Source of the DNA: Diphasiastrum complanatum
Taxonomy: Eukaryota > Streptophyta > Lycopodiopsida > Lycopodiales > Lycopodiaceae
Assembly (NCBI GenBank): GCA_029204225.1
Contig: CM055092.1
Coordinates: 23,193,005-23,257,004 of the forward strand
Direction: 5' to 3'
DNA: 64,000 bases
Shown here: positions 44,569-55,343 of the stretch, piece by piece
Position numbering within the stretch: position 1 is the first letter of the stretch
Layout of the letters: each line of letters opens with the position of its first letter
Notes under the pieces: model-generated
Databases searched by the model: none
The model's input: the letters and a program-made list of their open reading frames with translations, nothing else
What the model was told of the DNA's origin: nothing
Program-made: the position numbers and the translations under genes

Positions 44569-44895
44569 ATGCCAAAATTGATGACAATCTTTACAATATG
44601 CTCTTCACAATGGAGCTTACAATATGTTCACCCAAAAAAGGGGATCTTTCATCCAAATGGGAGCTTTGCTCAGCCTTTAGGAGAATTACAACTCACTCAA
44701 AAGAGCATTTGTCATCCACTTAAGGAGAAGTTTCATCCACTTAAGGAGAGTGTTCATCCAAGAATGGAGATTGTCAACAATAGGATTGAAAAGAACATTG
44801 TTAGTATTGAATATGCACAAGCCTCACAATCACAAATGATTAGGTGTTATGATCTGATCCAAAATAGTTTCTTTTCAGCCTCTGATCTTCAATAG
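44569..44895 (+). CDS. Antisense leader ORF with seven heptapeptide repeats (hypothetical)
   Basis: A 108-codon ATG-initiated frame on the strand opposite to gag-pol. Residues about 21-69 are seven 7-residue units, several of the form H-P-x5 (HPKKGIF, HPLKEKF, HPLKESV, HPRMEIV), encoded by the in-frame 21-bp repeat. No signal peptide, membrane segment or known family. It may be a by-product of a 21-bp repeat, which keeps any open frame open. No evidence of expression. Confidence 0.25.
   Translation: MPKLMTIFTICSSQWSLQYVHPKKGIFHPNGSFAQPLGELQLTQKSICHPLKEKFHPLKESVHPRMEIVNNRIEKNIVSIEYAQASQSQMIRCYDLIQNSFFSASDLQ
44629..44775. repeat. 21-bp minisatellite, seven units
   Basis: Units of exactly 21 bp. 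The best-conserved are catccacttaaggagaagt(tt) and its neighbour; the outer units are degenerate (starting cacccaaaa, catccaaat, cagccttta, ctcactcaa, and catccaaga at the end). Lies in the leader between PBS and gag. Confidence 0.85.
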
Positions 44896-45047
44896 ACCTG
44901 AAATATGCTTTTGATCCACAAGTTCAACTCACAAAACAAAGGTTAGTAAGATTTGATCAACAAAGCAATGCAAAATCATGCTAGAACTTGATCAAACATC
45001 CAAATATCACCAAAAATGGAATACTTACTGTAAATAGAAGCCAACCA

Positions 45048-45059
45048 GCTCTGATACCA
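45048..45059 (-). other. Primer-binding site of the young copia
   Basis: TGGTATCAGAGC on the minus strand, immediately after the 5' LTR. It is complementary to the 3' end of plant initiator tRNA-Met, which would prime minus-strand cDNA. Confidence 0.95.
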
Positions 45060-45714
45060 TGTGAAAAATACAGATCCTAAGTGGATCTAAACTCCAAGAT
45101 CATTGGCTTGAATGCTTGCACTCCAAACTACATAAGCTAGGAATTGGCAACACATTCTATGCTACCTAGAATGCAAAGAACTTGATCAAAAAGCATTTAT
45201 CACAAATGGAAACTTCCATAAACATCAAGTGCGGCCCAAAATAGCATTATACAGTCCATAATACATCAGCCTATCACTTTTGGAAAGCACCTAAGATCAT
45301 ACACAATAGCTTGAAGACAATACACACAACAATGCTCTCAATGGAGGAAGAAACAATGACAATGATCTATTGATCTCAATGAAGCATACAAAAGGTTTCT
45401 CCAACCTGTTCTCCACGACTTCCCTACTATTTATGGATGAGGAAGATGACTCTCTCTCCTCTCTCTAGAAGGTACTTGACCCTAGATATTCCCTATATAG
45501 GAAAAATAGCTAAAAATGGCTTATATGACCAAAATACATCAAAATGGTCTCATTTTGAAGGGTATGAAGTTTGACACTTCATCATACTGAAAAAATACAG
45601 TAAATAAAAACATTGTGGCCTGGTTCACACGTGCAAAACTCCAGAACCAAAACTATTTACAATTTTAGCCAATTTAGGTCTCAAACTAGCTAGGAAATGT
45701 TGACAATTTTCACA
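45060..45714 (-). repeat. 5' LTR of the young copia element
   Basis: 655 bp, identical by eye to the 3' LTR. Confidence 0.96.
45490..45501 (-). promoter_or_regulatory. Putative LTR promoter TATA box
   Basis: The sequence cctatataggg lies about 214 bp from the start of the 5' LTR, a position usual for the U3 promoter. The word is palindromic, so orientation rests on the element. Confidence 0.5.
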
Positions 45715-46622
45715 AAAAGTACAGTACTAAGGACCATAAATGGATCTTTGAATGATCCACAAGGTGATTGTATGCTTGTTAAACAATCTATCAGAAACTA
45801 GTCATCAGAAAACAAGATCTAGTTTAGCAGCTTGATAGGGAACAAGTAGAGACAATCAAAGCATTGATCAATTAGTATAATCCAACTCCACATGTGTGGA
45901 AATAAGGCTGTAGTACGGCCTGTAGGCAGTGTTTACATAGTGCCAAAGCTGGGTTTCATTGGAAAAATAGAGTAATCACCATACAATGAGAGGAAACTCG
46001 AGTTTCTCCTTGAGGCTCCAAAAAGTTTCTATCTTCTCACTATGGAGAATGGGAATACATACCAAATTCGACTTCCTTCTTGAAGTTAGGTGGATTTACA
46101 GCATGTAATAAGGAAGTTAACTCACTCTCCTTGACCTAAAATGAAACCCTAGTTTATTTCCTAGAGTTATGCTTGGTAGGTAGCTAGTTGGTCAAATTTT
46201 CACCTTAAACTTAGGTGTAGGTCCTATAAAGTAGGGATGACCACCAAATAGACATGACCAACTCTCTTGGCTTGACCTAACCTACATTAGGATGGGTTTC
46301 CCACATGGCATCATGGCTTCACATGTGTGGGACCCACTTGTGTACACAATTTACACTATTCTACATGGTTTTTGATCAAGCTAGATTTGCCAATTTTCGA
46401 CAATTCTTCACACTCCTCCTCAAATTTAGCTTGATCTATTTACAACTCTCTTGATAGATGAATGAAAGCTTTTAGAAGTGTCTAAAAAATCCAGCTACAA
46501 ACAAGGAACTTTTGAGACTCCAATAGAGAATGATGTCCATGAAGGATCTTTCACCACCTCTTAGAGGATCCCTTACAAGATGTTCCATAAATGTGTCCAT
46601 ATACATGTAGCACACTTCAAAA

Positions 46623-48581
46623 CTAAACATCATGCCAAGCCATGGATTCCAAGGCATTTTGTGCACTTGAAGATACATCAATTAAAATATTAAGTGCATA
46701 AATAATGTTGCCAAAGATAACTTGCCTTGCTTGATCCATATGATTGAGCCTAGATGGCTCCATCTTGATACTCAAGGTTCTTCTTGGAGTCCTCGGGTCT
46801 TGAGCTTGCTCCTCCACTTGACTTGACTCCAAACCATCAATGAATTGAATAAGGTGTTGATCCAAAGGTGTTTCTTCAAGTTTACAAATCTTCCACTCTT
46901 GAAAGATCACATTTCGACCATTGACAAATTCTTTGGCTGAAAACAAGTAGATTCTACAATCTCTACTTGAAGAGCAAAACACTACCATTATTCCTATCAT
47001 TGAAATAGGACAATCGTTGGTCCTTACATTGGAATGATCATGCTCAAAGCATGTGGACCCAAAGATTTCCAATACAAATGATGTTTCATCTTTTATGACA
47101 CTATTCAAACTATTACAAAAATAGTTATCCAATAAAATTGCTTTATCAACAACAAATGGAGATTTGAAAGCATCTAATTTCATTGTCTTGTCATAAAGAG
47201 TACTAAACACCATAGATCTTAAAGACAAGCAACAAGTCACTCCATGTCTACTAATACTTTCCAGAAAGTATTCAAAGATAGTAGACTCTCCAATGCTCAC
47301 CACCCTTGCAAGATGCACACTTGAATGGACAATTTGCATGCAATTTGATGACTTGGTCATTGTCATTGAGGACTCCCTTGGAACTCTCATGCTTTGAGGC
47401 TGATCCTCAAGATCTTCCTCCATTTGATGCTCCTCCTCAATGCAAGCAAGATCACACTTTGCCAAGATCTCCTCTTGAGTGATCTCCTCCTTCGCCAAGC
47501 TCATTCTTTCAAAAGCAACACTAGCTTCCAACTTAAACAATCTTCCATGTTTAAATCCCTTCGCAATGCAAATATCATTCTTCAATATGAAGAAAACACC
47601 ATGCTTAAAGTGGACATCCAAACCACTTTCTAAGAGTAGACCAACACTAAGCATATTCTTGGTGATTGATGGTACATAAAGGACATTTTCCAGATCCATG
47701 CATTTTGAGGATTCTAGATACAAAGAGATGGTGCCAACACCATCTATCCTACACTCTTCATCATCTGCAGTAAACACAAACTTTTTAGCATCATTGAAAG
47801 AGTGTAAGGTTGAGAAAAAATCCTTTTCACAAGACATGTGGGAGCTAGCCCCACTTTCGATCCACCAATTGTCTCTTGAATTGCTATTGCTTGTTGGTGA
47901 GGATGTAGATGCCATCAAGAATACATCTACTTCATCCTCCTCCTCCTCCTTTGCCAGGTTTCCTTGTTTGTCCTCCTCCAGTTGTGCTCTTAGCCTCTTG
48001 TAGCATTCAGATGCATAATGCCCCTTCCTTCCACAAAAGAAGCATTTTTGCTTTGACTTGTCCTTTGAGCTTGATGCATCATCCTCTTCTTTGGCCTCCT
48101 TTGGATGCTTCTTCTTTCCATTGGTCTTCTTTTTGCCCTTGAATGAGAAATTGGCTTTCTCATCACCATCCTGCAACGACAAGAAACTCATCCTACATTT
48201 TGCATGGAGCATCTTACACTCTTCAGCCACTAATACACTGTGAAGTTTTTCTATAGTTGGCAAAGTGTCTTGGATGGCAAAACTTTGGACCAAATTTGCA
48301 AAGTCATCTCCTAGACCATTAAGGACAATTTGTACAAGCTCTCCATCATGAATCTTTTCTTCAATGGAAGCCAACTCCCTATTTAGAGACTTGATTCTGA
48401 GTACATAATCCTGTGCACTCTCCTCACTTCTCCTCATGCTTTGCAAAATTTGATTTCTAAGCATAAGAACTCTAGAAGTGTTGCTAGACTCATAGATTGA
48501 ATTTAAAGACTCCCAAGCCTCTTTAGCATTAGTACAAGCTGATACTTCTCTCAACAAATCATTGCTCACATTCATCTTCAC
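46623..48581 (-). pseudogene. Copia gag-protease fusion of the non-autonomous element (copy 2)
   Basis: A 652-codon frame covering most of gag (from MKMNVSNDLLREV), the zinc knuckle CFFCGRKGHYASEC, and a protease site read as WWIESGASSHMS. The catalytic Asp of DSGA is changed to Glu (ESGA), which should abolish proteolysis; copy 1 keeps DSGA. The rest is as in copy 1: the integrase core and RT are missing and eroded integrase C-terminal pieces remain. The gag N-terminus is lost through a 107-bp deletion at 48647/48648, so the first part is out of frame. Confidence 0.85.
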
Positions 48582-49477
48582 ACAATGAAGTGCAAGCCTA
48601 GATCTCTTCTTGTATCTAGCTAACTCCTGTGCACCTAGAGGTTCATAGAAGGTATGCTCCAGCAGATCCCATCTTATTAGAGACTTCTACAAACAAGAAA
48701 TAGATTTGATTGACTTGAAACTCATAAAAGGTCTCACACTTGCAGTGTTTCACTCAAATTTGATTTCTAATCCAACAAATGGACTTATAATCACAGTTCT
48801 ATCACTCCCTCACAAAGCTGGAATGAAGATAAGATGAAGTGAAAACTACTTTCAAACAAATCTTGCCAAGAAATGGATTTGATTGTCTCTAGAAACTCAC
48901 TAAGGTCTCTCTCTTGTAGTTTTTCACTCAAATTAGATTTCTAATCCAACAAATGGACTTATAATCTCAGTTCTAGCATCCCTCGCAAAGTTGGAATGAA
49001 GATAAGATGATGTGAAATCTACTTACAATCAAATCTTGCCAAATTTGGCTATTTTTGGACAAAAAAATGACTTAATCTCTTTCTTCCTTCTTGGTGTACT
49101 TTCAGAACCTGTTTTTAACCTTTATAGGACTTGAACTCAGCCTAGATTAATTAGATTCCATGAAACAAATTCAAATCTAATCAATGGCAAATGATCTTGG
49201 TAGATTATCCTAGGATCTCCACCAAAAATTACACCAATAGCTCACAAATTGAATTTTTTTGGATCAAATGAATACCATGCATTAAACGCAGGTTCAGAGG
49301 TGCCCACACATGTGGACAGTACGGATTTGGACCCCTACCAAGTTTGGGATCAAATCTCCTCACCAAAATCAAGATTCTAGCTTGCCCTCTCAATACTAGT
49401 TTTTAGCACCAAAACTTGCTAAAAATGGATTTGCATTAGATCAATGGCTTATGCTCTTGTACTTGGCTATGATACCA
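48582..49477 (-). other. Gag remnant and leader of the non-autonomous copia (copy 2)
   Basis: Holds the deletion scar (ggttcat/agaaggta), the two 174-bp leader repeats (about 48700-49050) and the altered PBS next to the LTR at 49478. No intact gene. Confidence 0.7.
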
Positions 49478-50179
49478 TGTGAAAAGTACAGTAATAAGGA
49501 CCATAAATGGATCTTTGAATGATCCACAAGGTGATTGTATGCTTGTTAAACAATCTATCAGAAACTAGTCATCGGAAAACAAGATCTAGTTTAGCAGCTT
49601 GATAGGAAACAAGTAGAGACAATCAAAGCATTGATCAATTAGTATAATCCAACTCCACATGTGTGGAAATAAGGCTGTAGTACGGCCTGTAGACAGTGTT
49701 TACAAAGTGCCAAAGCTGGGTTTCATTGGAAAAATAGAGTAATCACCATACAATGAGAGGAAACTCGAGTTTCTCCTTGAGGCTCCAAAAAGTTTCTATC
49801 TTCTCACTATGGAGAATGGGAATACATACCAAATTCGACTTCATTCTTGAAGTTAGGTGGATTTACAGCATGTAATAAGGAAGTTAAATCACTCTCCTTG
49901 ACCTAAAATGAAACCCTAGTTTATTTCCTAGAGTTATGCTTGGTAGGTAGCTAGTTGGTCAAATTTTCACCTTAAACTTAGGTGTAGGTCCTATAAAGTA
50001 GGGATGACCACCAAATAGACATGACCAACTCTCTTGGCTTGACCTAACCTACATTAGGATGGGTTTCCCACATGGCATCATGGCTTCACATGTATGGGAC
50101 CCACTTGTGTACACAATTTACACTATTCTACATGGTTTTTGATCAAGCTAGATTTGCCAATTTTTGGCAATTCTTCACA

Positions 50180-51684
50180 AAATTCAATATAGTCAATTTA
50201 GTAATCCAAACACATTCCATAGATAACGAAAAATTTACCAATATTTTGATTTTTCAAAAAACCTCGGTTTTTGGTTCATTTTACGTAATTCAAAAAATTC
50301 TGACGAAAATATTGTTAGTACAAAAGGCAATCAAAATCGAAAAATTGAAATCTTGTTCGACTTATGTCCTAAACCAATGTCCAACTGACATGCAAAGCAC
50401 ACTACATCAGTGACCAAACATCATTATGGAAATTTTTACCTAAACTTCAGTTTTACGGAATTTGTCAACCAACATCCCAGATTTGTGACCCAATCGTCAG
50501 AGCACATGCGTATGACCACTCAATTCGACTGTAAATACCTTATGCATGTCAAAATCACACTGAGAATCAACATGCAATCAATCCATGTATGCACAGTCCT
50601 ACAGACTAGGAAAATAACTGGCATGCAATCAAAACAATTCAAAATTTTGCCAATTTTACTCACGACCAAGATGCTTGCCAGATCAGCCTGCCACCTAGAA
50701 TTCACAGGTGTGAGAACAAAGCTTCTGAAATTTTGTAGTAGGGTGCACTTTCTCAAGGCAATATGTTGTAGAATCAATCAAGAACCTCCCCAAGCTCAAA
50801 AGTGATGTTACCAACAGTCTTAAATGGTCTAGTAAACTTCCGTGAAGCATTCATACCGAGGACGAAGATTTTTTGGTTTATAGAAGTCAAAATAGCTTCA
50901 AAACTTGATGGAGATGAAGCATAAGCAACCGGCCATCAATTTACAGGTCTGATAGCTTGTTGGGAAGGTACAAAGGAATGCTAATCATGTTATAAAAAAA
51001 TCCAGAATGATCTGCCTATAGATTTAAGAAAATCCATCTCCCAAAAATCACCAAAAGTGGTCAATTTTGGCAATTTTTCGACTTCCTACAAGTTCAATTG
51101 CATTTTTGGCTCTAACTTCAAGGACAACTTCAAAAGACTTTGGTTAGCCTCTTTACAAGCTCTACATGGTGTTTTACAGCTATCTACTATCCAACTTCAT
51201 GAGAAAACAAGCAAAATGATGTTTTTTGGCTATTTTCCGATTTTTTCTTCACCATAAAGTGGAAATTCATGATATGTAGCTCTTTCTCTAACACATGAAA
51301 ACCAATTTATAAAATTATAGCCATCTAATTGATCTGATCTTGTTGGATTTTGGTTCTTACTATCTATTCTGTGTCAAAAAGCATGAAAAACCAAGCAATT
51401 TTGACCAAAACATAGCCCAGAATCATAAATCATGAAAAGAACCAACATGATTCATTAATTTCATCATTAATGATCCCAAAAAATGAAAGTACACTTTCTA
51501 AAAGGATCTACACAAGCCAAAAATTCTCGAGAGAAATGGATCTTGGCAACATGCAAATGGAAACCAGAACAGTACGCCCACTTGCAACCTTGCTATCAAC
51601 CTGGAAGAGAATTCTCATTTGATCCACACCAAAATTTTGACAAAAGGTAGCACTTCTCCAAGTTCTCCAATCTTCGTAAGCCTT
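50180..51684 (-). other. Non-coding, duplicate of 14966-16472
   Basis: Same untranslated LTR-element leader as copy 1. The frame 50410-50805 (131 codons, plus) is antisense, lacks motifs and is shorter in copy 1 because of a single-base difference near 50521-50525. Confidence 0.45.
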
Positions 51685-51813
51685 GCTCTGATACCACTAT
51701 AAGGGAAAGCGCCTCAAGATAACGTGGCATAACTAGCAACTTGTTTCATTGGAGTACCATGTATCCAAGACTAGGAGTATACTGAATCCTATGTACTAGT
51801 CATGGACATAACA
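51685..51813 (-). mobile_element. PBS and LTR fragment (copy 2)
   Basis: TGGTATCAGAGC at 51696-51685 and an LTR piece 51697-51813, as in copy 1. Confidence 0.6.
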
Positions 51814-52711
51814 TACAGTTCCCGGTTCTGGCAGAGCAAGTATCATGCAGATTTTGTCGACATCGGTGGCGATACCATGCCTCAAAACTACGTGGCCTAG
51901 CACTATGTCATGCCTGCCCAAAATTGGCATTTGGCCGGGTTTAGAGATATGTCAAATAATAGACATTAGATGAACACTCTCTCTAAGCAGGATAGATGAT
52001 GGGCTCGAGAGGAGTGAACACACAAGTCATCCATAAAAATTTCAAGGAACTTTCGTAGGAAATCCTTGAAAGCATAACTCATTACTCATTGGAATGTGCT
52101 GGGAGTGTTGCACAATCCAAATGGCCTCACGTTGTATGCATATGTTTCTCACTTGGTGGAGAATGCGATTTTGTGCTGATCTTCTGGGGCTATTTGCACT
52201 TGATTATAGCCACTAAACCCATCTAAAAAGCTATAGGCTTCCACAATGGCTGTCCTTTCTAACACATTTTTTGTAAAGGGTAGGAAAAAATGGTCATTGT
52301 TGGTAACTAAGTTGAGCTTCCTGTAGTCTGCACGAATTCGAAGTTTTCCATTTTTCTGAAGTACAACCATGATACGTGATACACAGTCTGTGTGTTCCAT
52401 CTTGTAGATGAATCCTACATCGAGAAGCTTTTTCAATTATTTCCAAATTAGCTGAGCATAGTGCGGATTAGACCGATAAGGCCTGCTAACGACGAGTTTC
52501 GCTCCATCAACCAATGGAATGGTGTGAACCACTACATCTGGCGATATGCCCTCAAACTCAACATAATTCCATGCTAGACTCACGGTATTTGCGAAGAAAG
52601 GATTTTAGGTCTCTGAGTTCATCTCCCTCTATGTCCTCTCCTACAAACAGTACACAAATGTCTTCTCTCTCCTCTACTAGGTGTTGTAAAGCTATCTTTA
52701 CAAGCTTTACT
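51814..52711 (-). pseudogene. Gypsy RT with its upstream polyprotein (copy 2)
   Basis: Contains the RT of copy 1 (52436-52149 and leftward) plus what copy 1 lost. Reading right to left: KVKLVKIALQHLVEEREDIC, VLFVGEDIEGDELRDLKSFL, then after a frameshift VEFEGISPDVVVHTIPLVDG and PYRSNPHYAQ, leading straight into KKLLDVGFIYKM. This is the normal gypsy order before RT (…HTIPL..GA.P…RPYR.NP). Copy 2 therefore holds the older arrangement and copy 1 is the deleted form. Confidence 0.8.
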
Positions 52712-52830
52712 TTCGGCGCCATCGGCGCCAGCTATGTCCCCGGCGCCAGCAGCGCCCCTGCTGCTCCCGGCGCCAACGGCGCCGGCGCCACTCCCGGCGC
52801 CACTGTGACCAGAATCCAGCCGGCGCCAAG
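52712..52830. repeat. GGCGCC-rich tract (eight sites in about 113 bp)
   Basis: Eight GGCGCC hexamers between 52715 and 52827. On the minus strand, in the frame of the adjoining gypsy polyprotein, the tract reads as repeated (V/L)AP units (VAPGVAPAPLAPG and LAPMAPK), an Ala-Pro linker. GC content contrasts sharply with the surroundings. Confidence 0.75.
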
Positions 52831-53929
52831 TTCCTATGGCTGAAAATCTTTGATCGGTTCTAGCAAAGTCCAGAGAGCTCAGATCGATGTGCAATCACCT
52901 CACACGATCTAGGCATGATTAAAGGAAGCCTGGGGATCAATAAAATCTAGAGAGAGAAAATGACTTTCAAGAAAGAGAAAATCCTAGAGAGAGAAAAACG
53001 TGCTTTACCAGCTTGGGTAGAGTGCTTGGTATGAGGGGGGGTGCCGAATCACACCAATACTATAGGGGAGTGCGGGTTGCGACTCAGGGCGAGCTCCAAC
53101 CAAGTCTCAGCCTCCCTTGCTGGAATGTTGTCATGGCTCTCGCCTTGGCATGCTAGCGCCCCGGAGACTAGGGTCGGTCACACACTTGAAATGTAACCTT
53201 CTTATCAATAAAGTGGGATTTTCCTCAAACTGACTCTGATTACCTTCTGGGTTTCAGTGTTCGGTAAAAGCGCCAGTTGTAAGGCCGCTTTCAAAATTTT
53301 TAACTTGGCACATAGCTGAGGGTCGTATCCCGGGACGCCAGCGGTATGCCGTCGGGACCATTAGGTCCGTGGCACCAGCGGTATGCTGTCGGGACCATTT
53401 GGTCCAGGAACTGGTTGTTTCCATATCTGTCGCGGCTTGTGGTTCTGAGTATTCCTTGCATGAACGTGAATGGGTTAAGCTCTTGGGGAACGGGCTCTAA
53501 CCTGTCGGTTGAGTTGGATGGCTTGCTTGGGTGGATGTTACCTGTTCATGGCTGTCCAGTCTGGCGTGGCGCCAGGTTGGCTTCCAGCGCTCGTGACGAA
53601 GCTTTCAATTGGTTAAGTCTGATGTAAGTCAGACCGCTTGCTTGGAATGGATGTTACTCGTTTGTAACGAAGCTTCGAGTTGGTTAAGTTTGATGTATGT
53701 CGGGCGGCTTGCTTGGAGGGAAGTCACCCACGTCGGGACCCCCGATTTGGCATGGCGCCAGGTTGGATCTCAATGTTGGTTTTGGAACTTCAAGTTGGTT
53801 AAGTCTGATCGTTGTTGGCGAGTTGGCTGCTTGTATGTCAAGTGGGTTTGGATGGCAAGAGTTGAAGGCTGGGAAGCTAAGTCGTGGTTCCCGGCTCCCT
53901 TTGGGATGCCTGCGCTACACTAGGTCTAT
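52831..53929. other. GC-rich segment with tandem repeats, absent from copy 1
   Basis: No gene recognised. It holds a dimer of about 36-38 bp around ccagcggtatg(c)cgtcggg (53338-53410), a 71-bp repeat (acgaagctt at 53596 and 53667) and a 186-bp spaced word tggc(g/a)tggcgccaggttgg (53561 and 53747). An aataaa lies near 53208. Composition differs from neighbouring gypsy sequence; it may be an LTR or non-coding part of another element inserted between the oppositely oriented gypsy fragments. Confidence 0.5.
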
Positions 53930-54204
53930 CTCTTTCGTACGAGTTGGACATTCGTAAATGTTGCCCCCCTGGGAGGTGTCCGCTACAAGCTGTCTATTGG
54001 CTTTGGGCATGACCACCACCACTTCGTCCATCTCATAGTCCTTGAAGTACATGGCATGTAATGCATAAGCATGGGTAAAAACATGACATTTCCGAAAACT
54101 ACGAAGGAAATGCAAATGTTTCTAGGCATGACAAGAAACCATCCCCGCTATATCTATGCATATGCAGACAACTCACATCTTGTATGAGGTTCTGAAGAAG
54201 GGGC
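53930..54204 (+). pseudogene. Gypsy RT C-terminal piece (copy 2 only)
   Basis: Plus strand from about 54075: MTFPKTTKEMQMFLGMTRNH and RYIYAYADNSHLVYEVLKKG, across a stop. It matches the RT-to-RNase H connection of the other gypsy element at 35815-35890. It then runs directly into the integrase-bearing sequence at 54205, so RNase H is missing. 53930-54060 carries a minus-strand frame (YFKDYEMDEVVVVMPKANRQ) that I do not recognise. Confidence 0.6.
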
Positions 54205-54780
54205 CAGTTTACAAAGTGACCATCCGGCGGTATAAAGGTTTTACAAGCGAGATTTTGGTTGCCCAGATTTTGGAAAGACACTACGCCGTTTTGTCAGAGT
54301 TGTGATGCTTGCCAGAGGCAAGGGAGGCCAGTAACCTCGATGGATTATCTACTGGTACCTGTGAAACCAATTGAGCCATTTCAGAGATACGTCACAAATA
54401 CACACAATCTACAAATGGTCACAAATACATTGTATTGGCGACGGATTATGCCACAAAATGGGAGGAGCAAACGCTTTGCGGGATGATACCGCAAGATTTA
54501 TAATCAATAATATTCTGACAAGGTTTGGTTGTCCGTTAGAGACTGTAGCTAACAAAGGTCCGCACTTTATAAATGATATGCTAGCAGAGATGATGCAGTT
54601 GTTCAAAATAATTCATAAAACATCTACTCCGTACTATCCGCGGGGTAATCGCCAAGCTGAAATTACCAACAAGACCCTGAAGGCTACTTTAGCGAAACAA
54701 GTCTTAGACAAAGGGGGGTCCAGCACTATGGGCTTATTGCACAGCCTATAAAATATCTACTGGTTTTATGCCATGTCGGC
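54205..54780 (+). pseudogene. Gypsy integrase fragment (copy 2)
   Basis: Same as 17281-17850: FCQSCDACQRQGRP, TDYATKW, RFGCPLETVANKGPHFINDM and TPYYPRGNRQAEITNKTLKA. NRQAE here versus NPQAE in copy 1. The same frameshifts are present, so it was dead before duplication. Confidence 0.8.
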
Positions 54781-55343
54781 TAGTTTATGGGATGGACGCC
54801 ATTATGCCTTATGAGTTTGTGATACCCACTTTGCGTATCCAAGCCACCTACAAGAAACCAAAGTAATATGTTACCGCCGAACATTTGGTGATTCCTATTC
54901 CATATTCCAACTTCGTGCATCTCCTGCGCTTCCCTTTGCTGCCTTGCTACCTTCGCCATCTCCTGCTGTCTGTTCCAAATCAAGGCTTGTAAATTCACCG
55001 GGTCACCAAACTCTTCCTCAAAGGTCGCGTCACTAAACTGTCTTCTGTGTCGTCGAGGTCACCTTGGTTCGTTCTGATCCACCATGTCTTCCTGACAACA
55101 TTCGTGACAAGGAAACAGGAGAGTGCGGTCGTTCGTCTTATAAGCTCTAATTCGCGAACCTTTCTTCTTGATGAATTTAACTTCCCTCTCACCCGAAGAA
55201 AATTACATCATACCATTTAGATATAGATCTTCCTATCAAAGAAAGCTCTGAATCCCAAGAAAACTCATCCATATCGTATGTTCCTTATCCAACAAGTAGA
55301 ATATTGTGACGAAATCATCACACGTGAGTACACATGAGTTCGA
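54781..55343. other. Gypsy 3' region, duplicate of 17851-18419
   Basis: No intact gene; see copy 1. Confidence 0.4.

Larger units (their letters stand above)
43888..45047 (-). other. Long leader of the young copia (about 1.16 kb)
   Basis: No sense-strand gene. It contains three degenerate direct repeats starting near aacctg at 44097, 44270 and 44453 (spacing 173 and 183 bp), each followed by a ccagcaa(g/a)tg word. It also contains the 21-bp minisatellite at 44629-44775. The length is well above the usual copia leader, and the repeat spacing recalls the 174-bp leader repeats of the non-autonomous element. Confidence 0.75.
39284..45714 (-). mobile_element. Complete, young Ty1/copia retrotransposon, 6,431 bp
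   Basis: LTRs of 655 bp at 39284-39938 and 45060-45714 (TGTGAAAAATACAG...ATTTTCACA) are identical by eye, and a perfect 5-bp TSD aaaag lies at 39279-39283 and 45715-45719. PBS and polypurine tract are intact, and the interior has one uninterrupted polyprotein. All parts needed for transposition appear present, so it inserted very recently and may be active. It sits nine bases inside the LTR of the older relative, so that TGTGAAAAG of the host LTR is followed at once by TGTGAAAAAT of the new one. Confidence 0.97.
39275..50179 (-). mobile_element. Non-autonomous copia element (copy 2), split by a nested copia
   Basis: Left LTR is 39275-39283 plus 45720-46412 (9 + 693 = 702 bp), right LTR 49478-50179 (702 bp). 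TSD aaatt at 39270-39274 and 50180-50184 is identical to that of copy 1, proving common descent of the flanks. Without the nested element it is 4,469 bp. The PBS reads TGGTATCATAGCC (49477-49465), one base off the canonical site. It lacks 107 bp of gag N-terminus relative to copy 1 but keeps the gag-protease junction in frame. Confidence 0.92.

Noticed and set aside
44629-44775. CRISPR-like regular repeat
   Set aside because: The units are contiguous 21-mers without spacers, in a plant retrotransposon leader.
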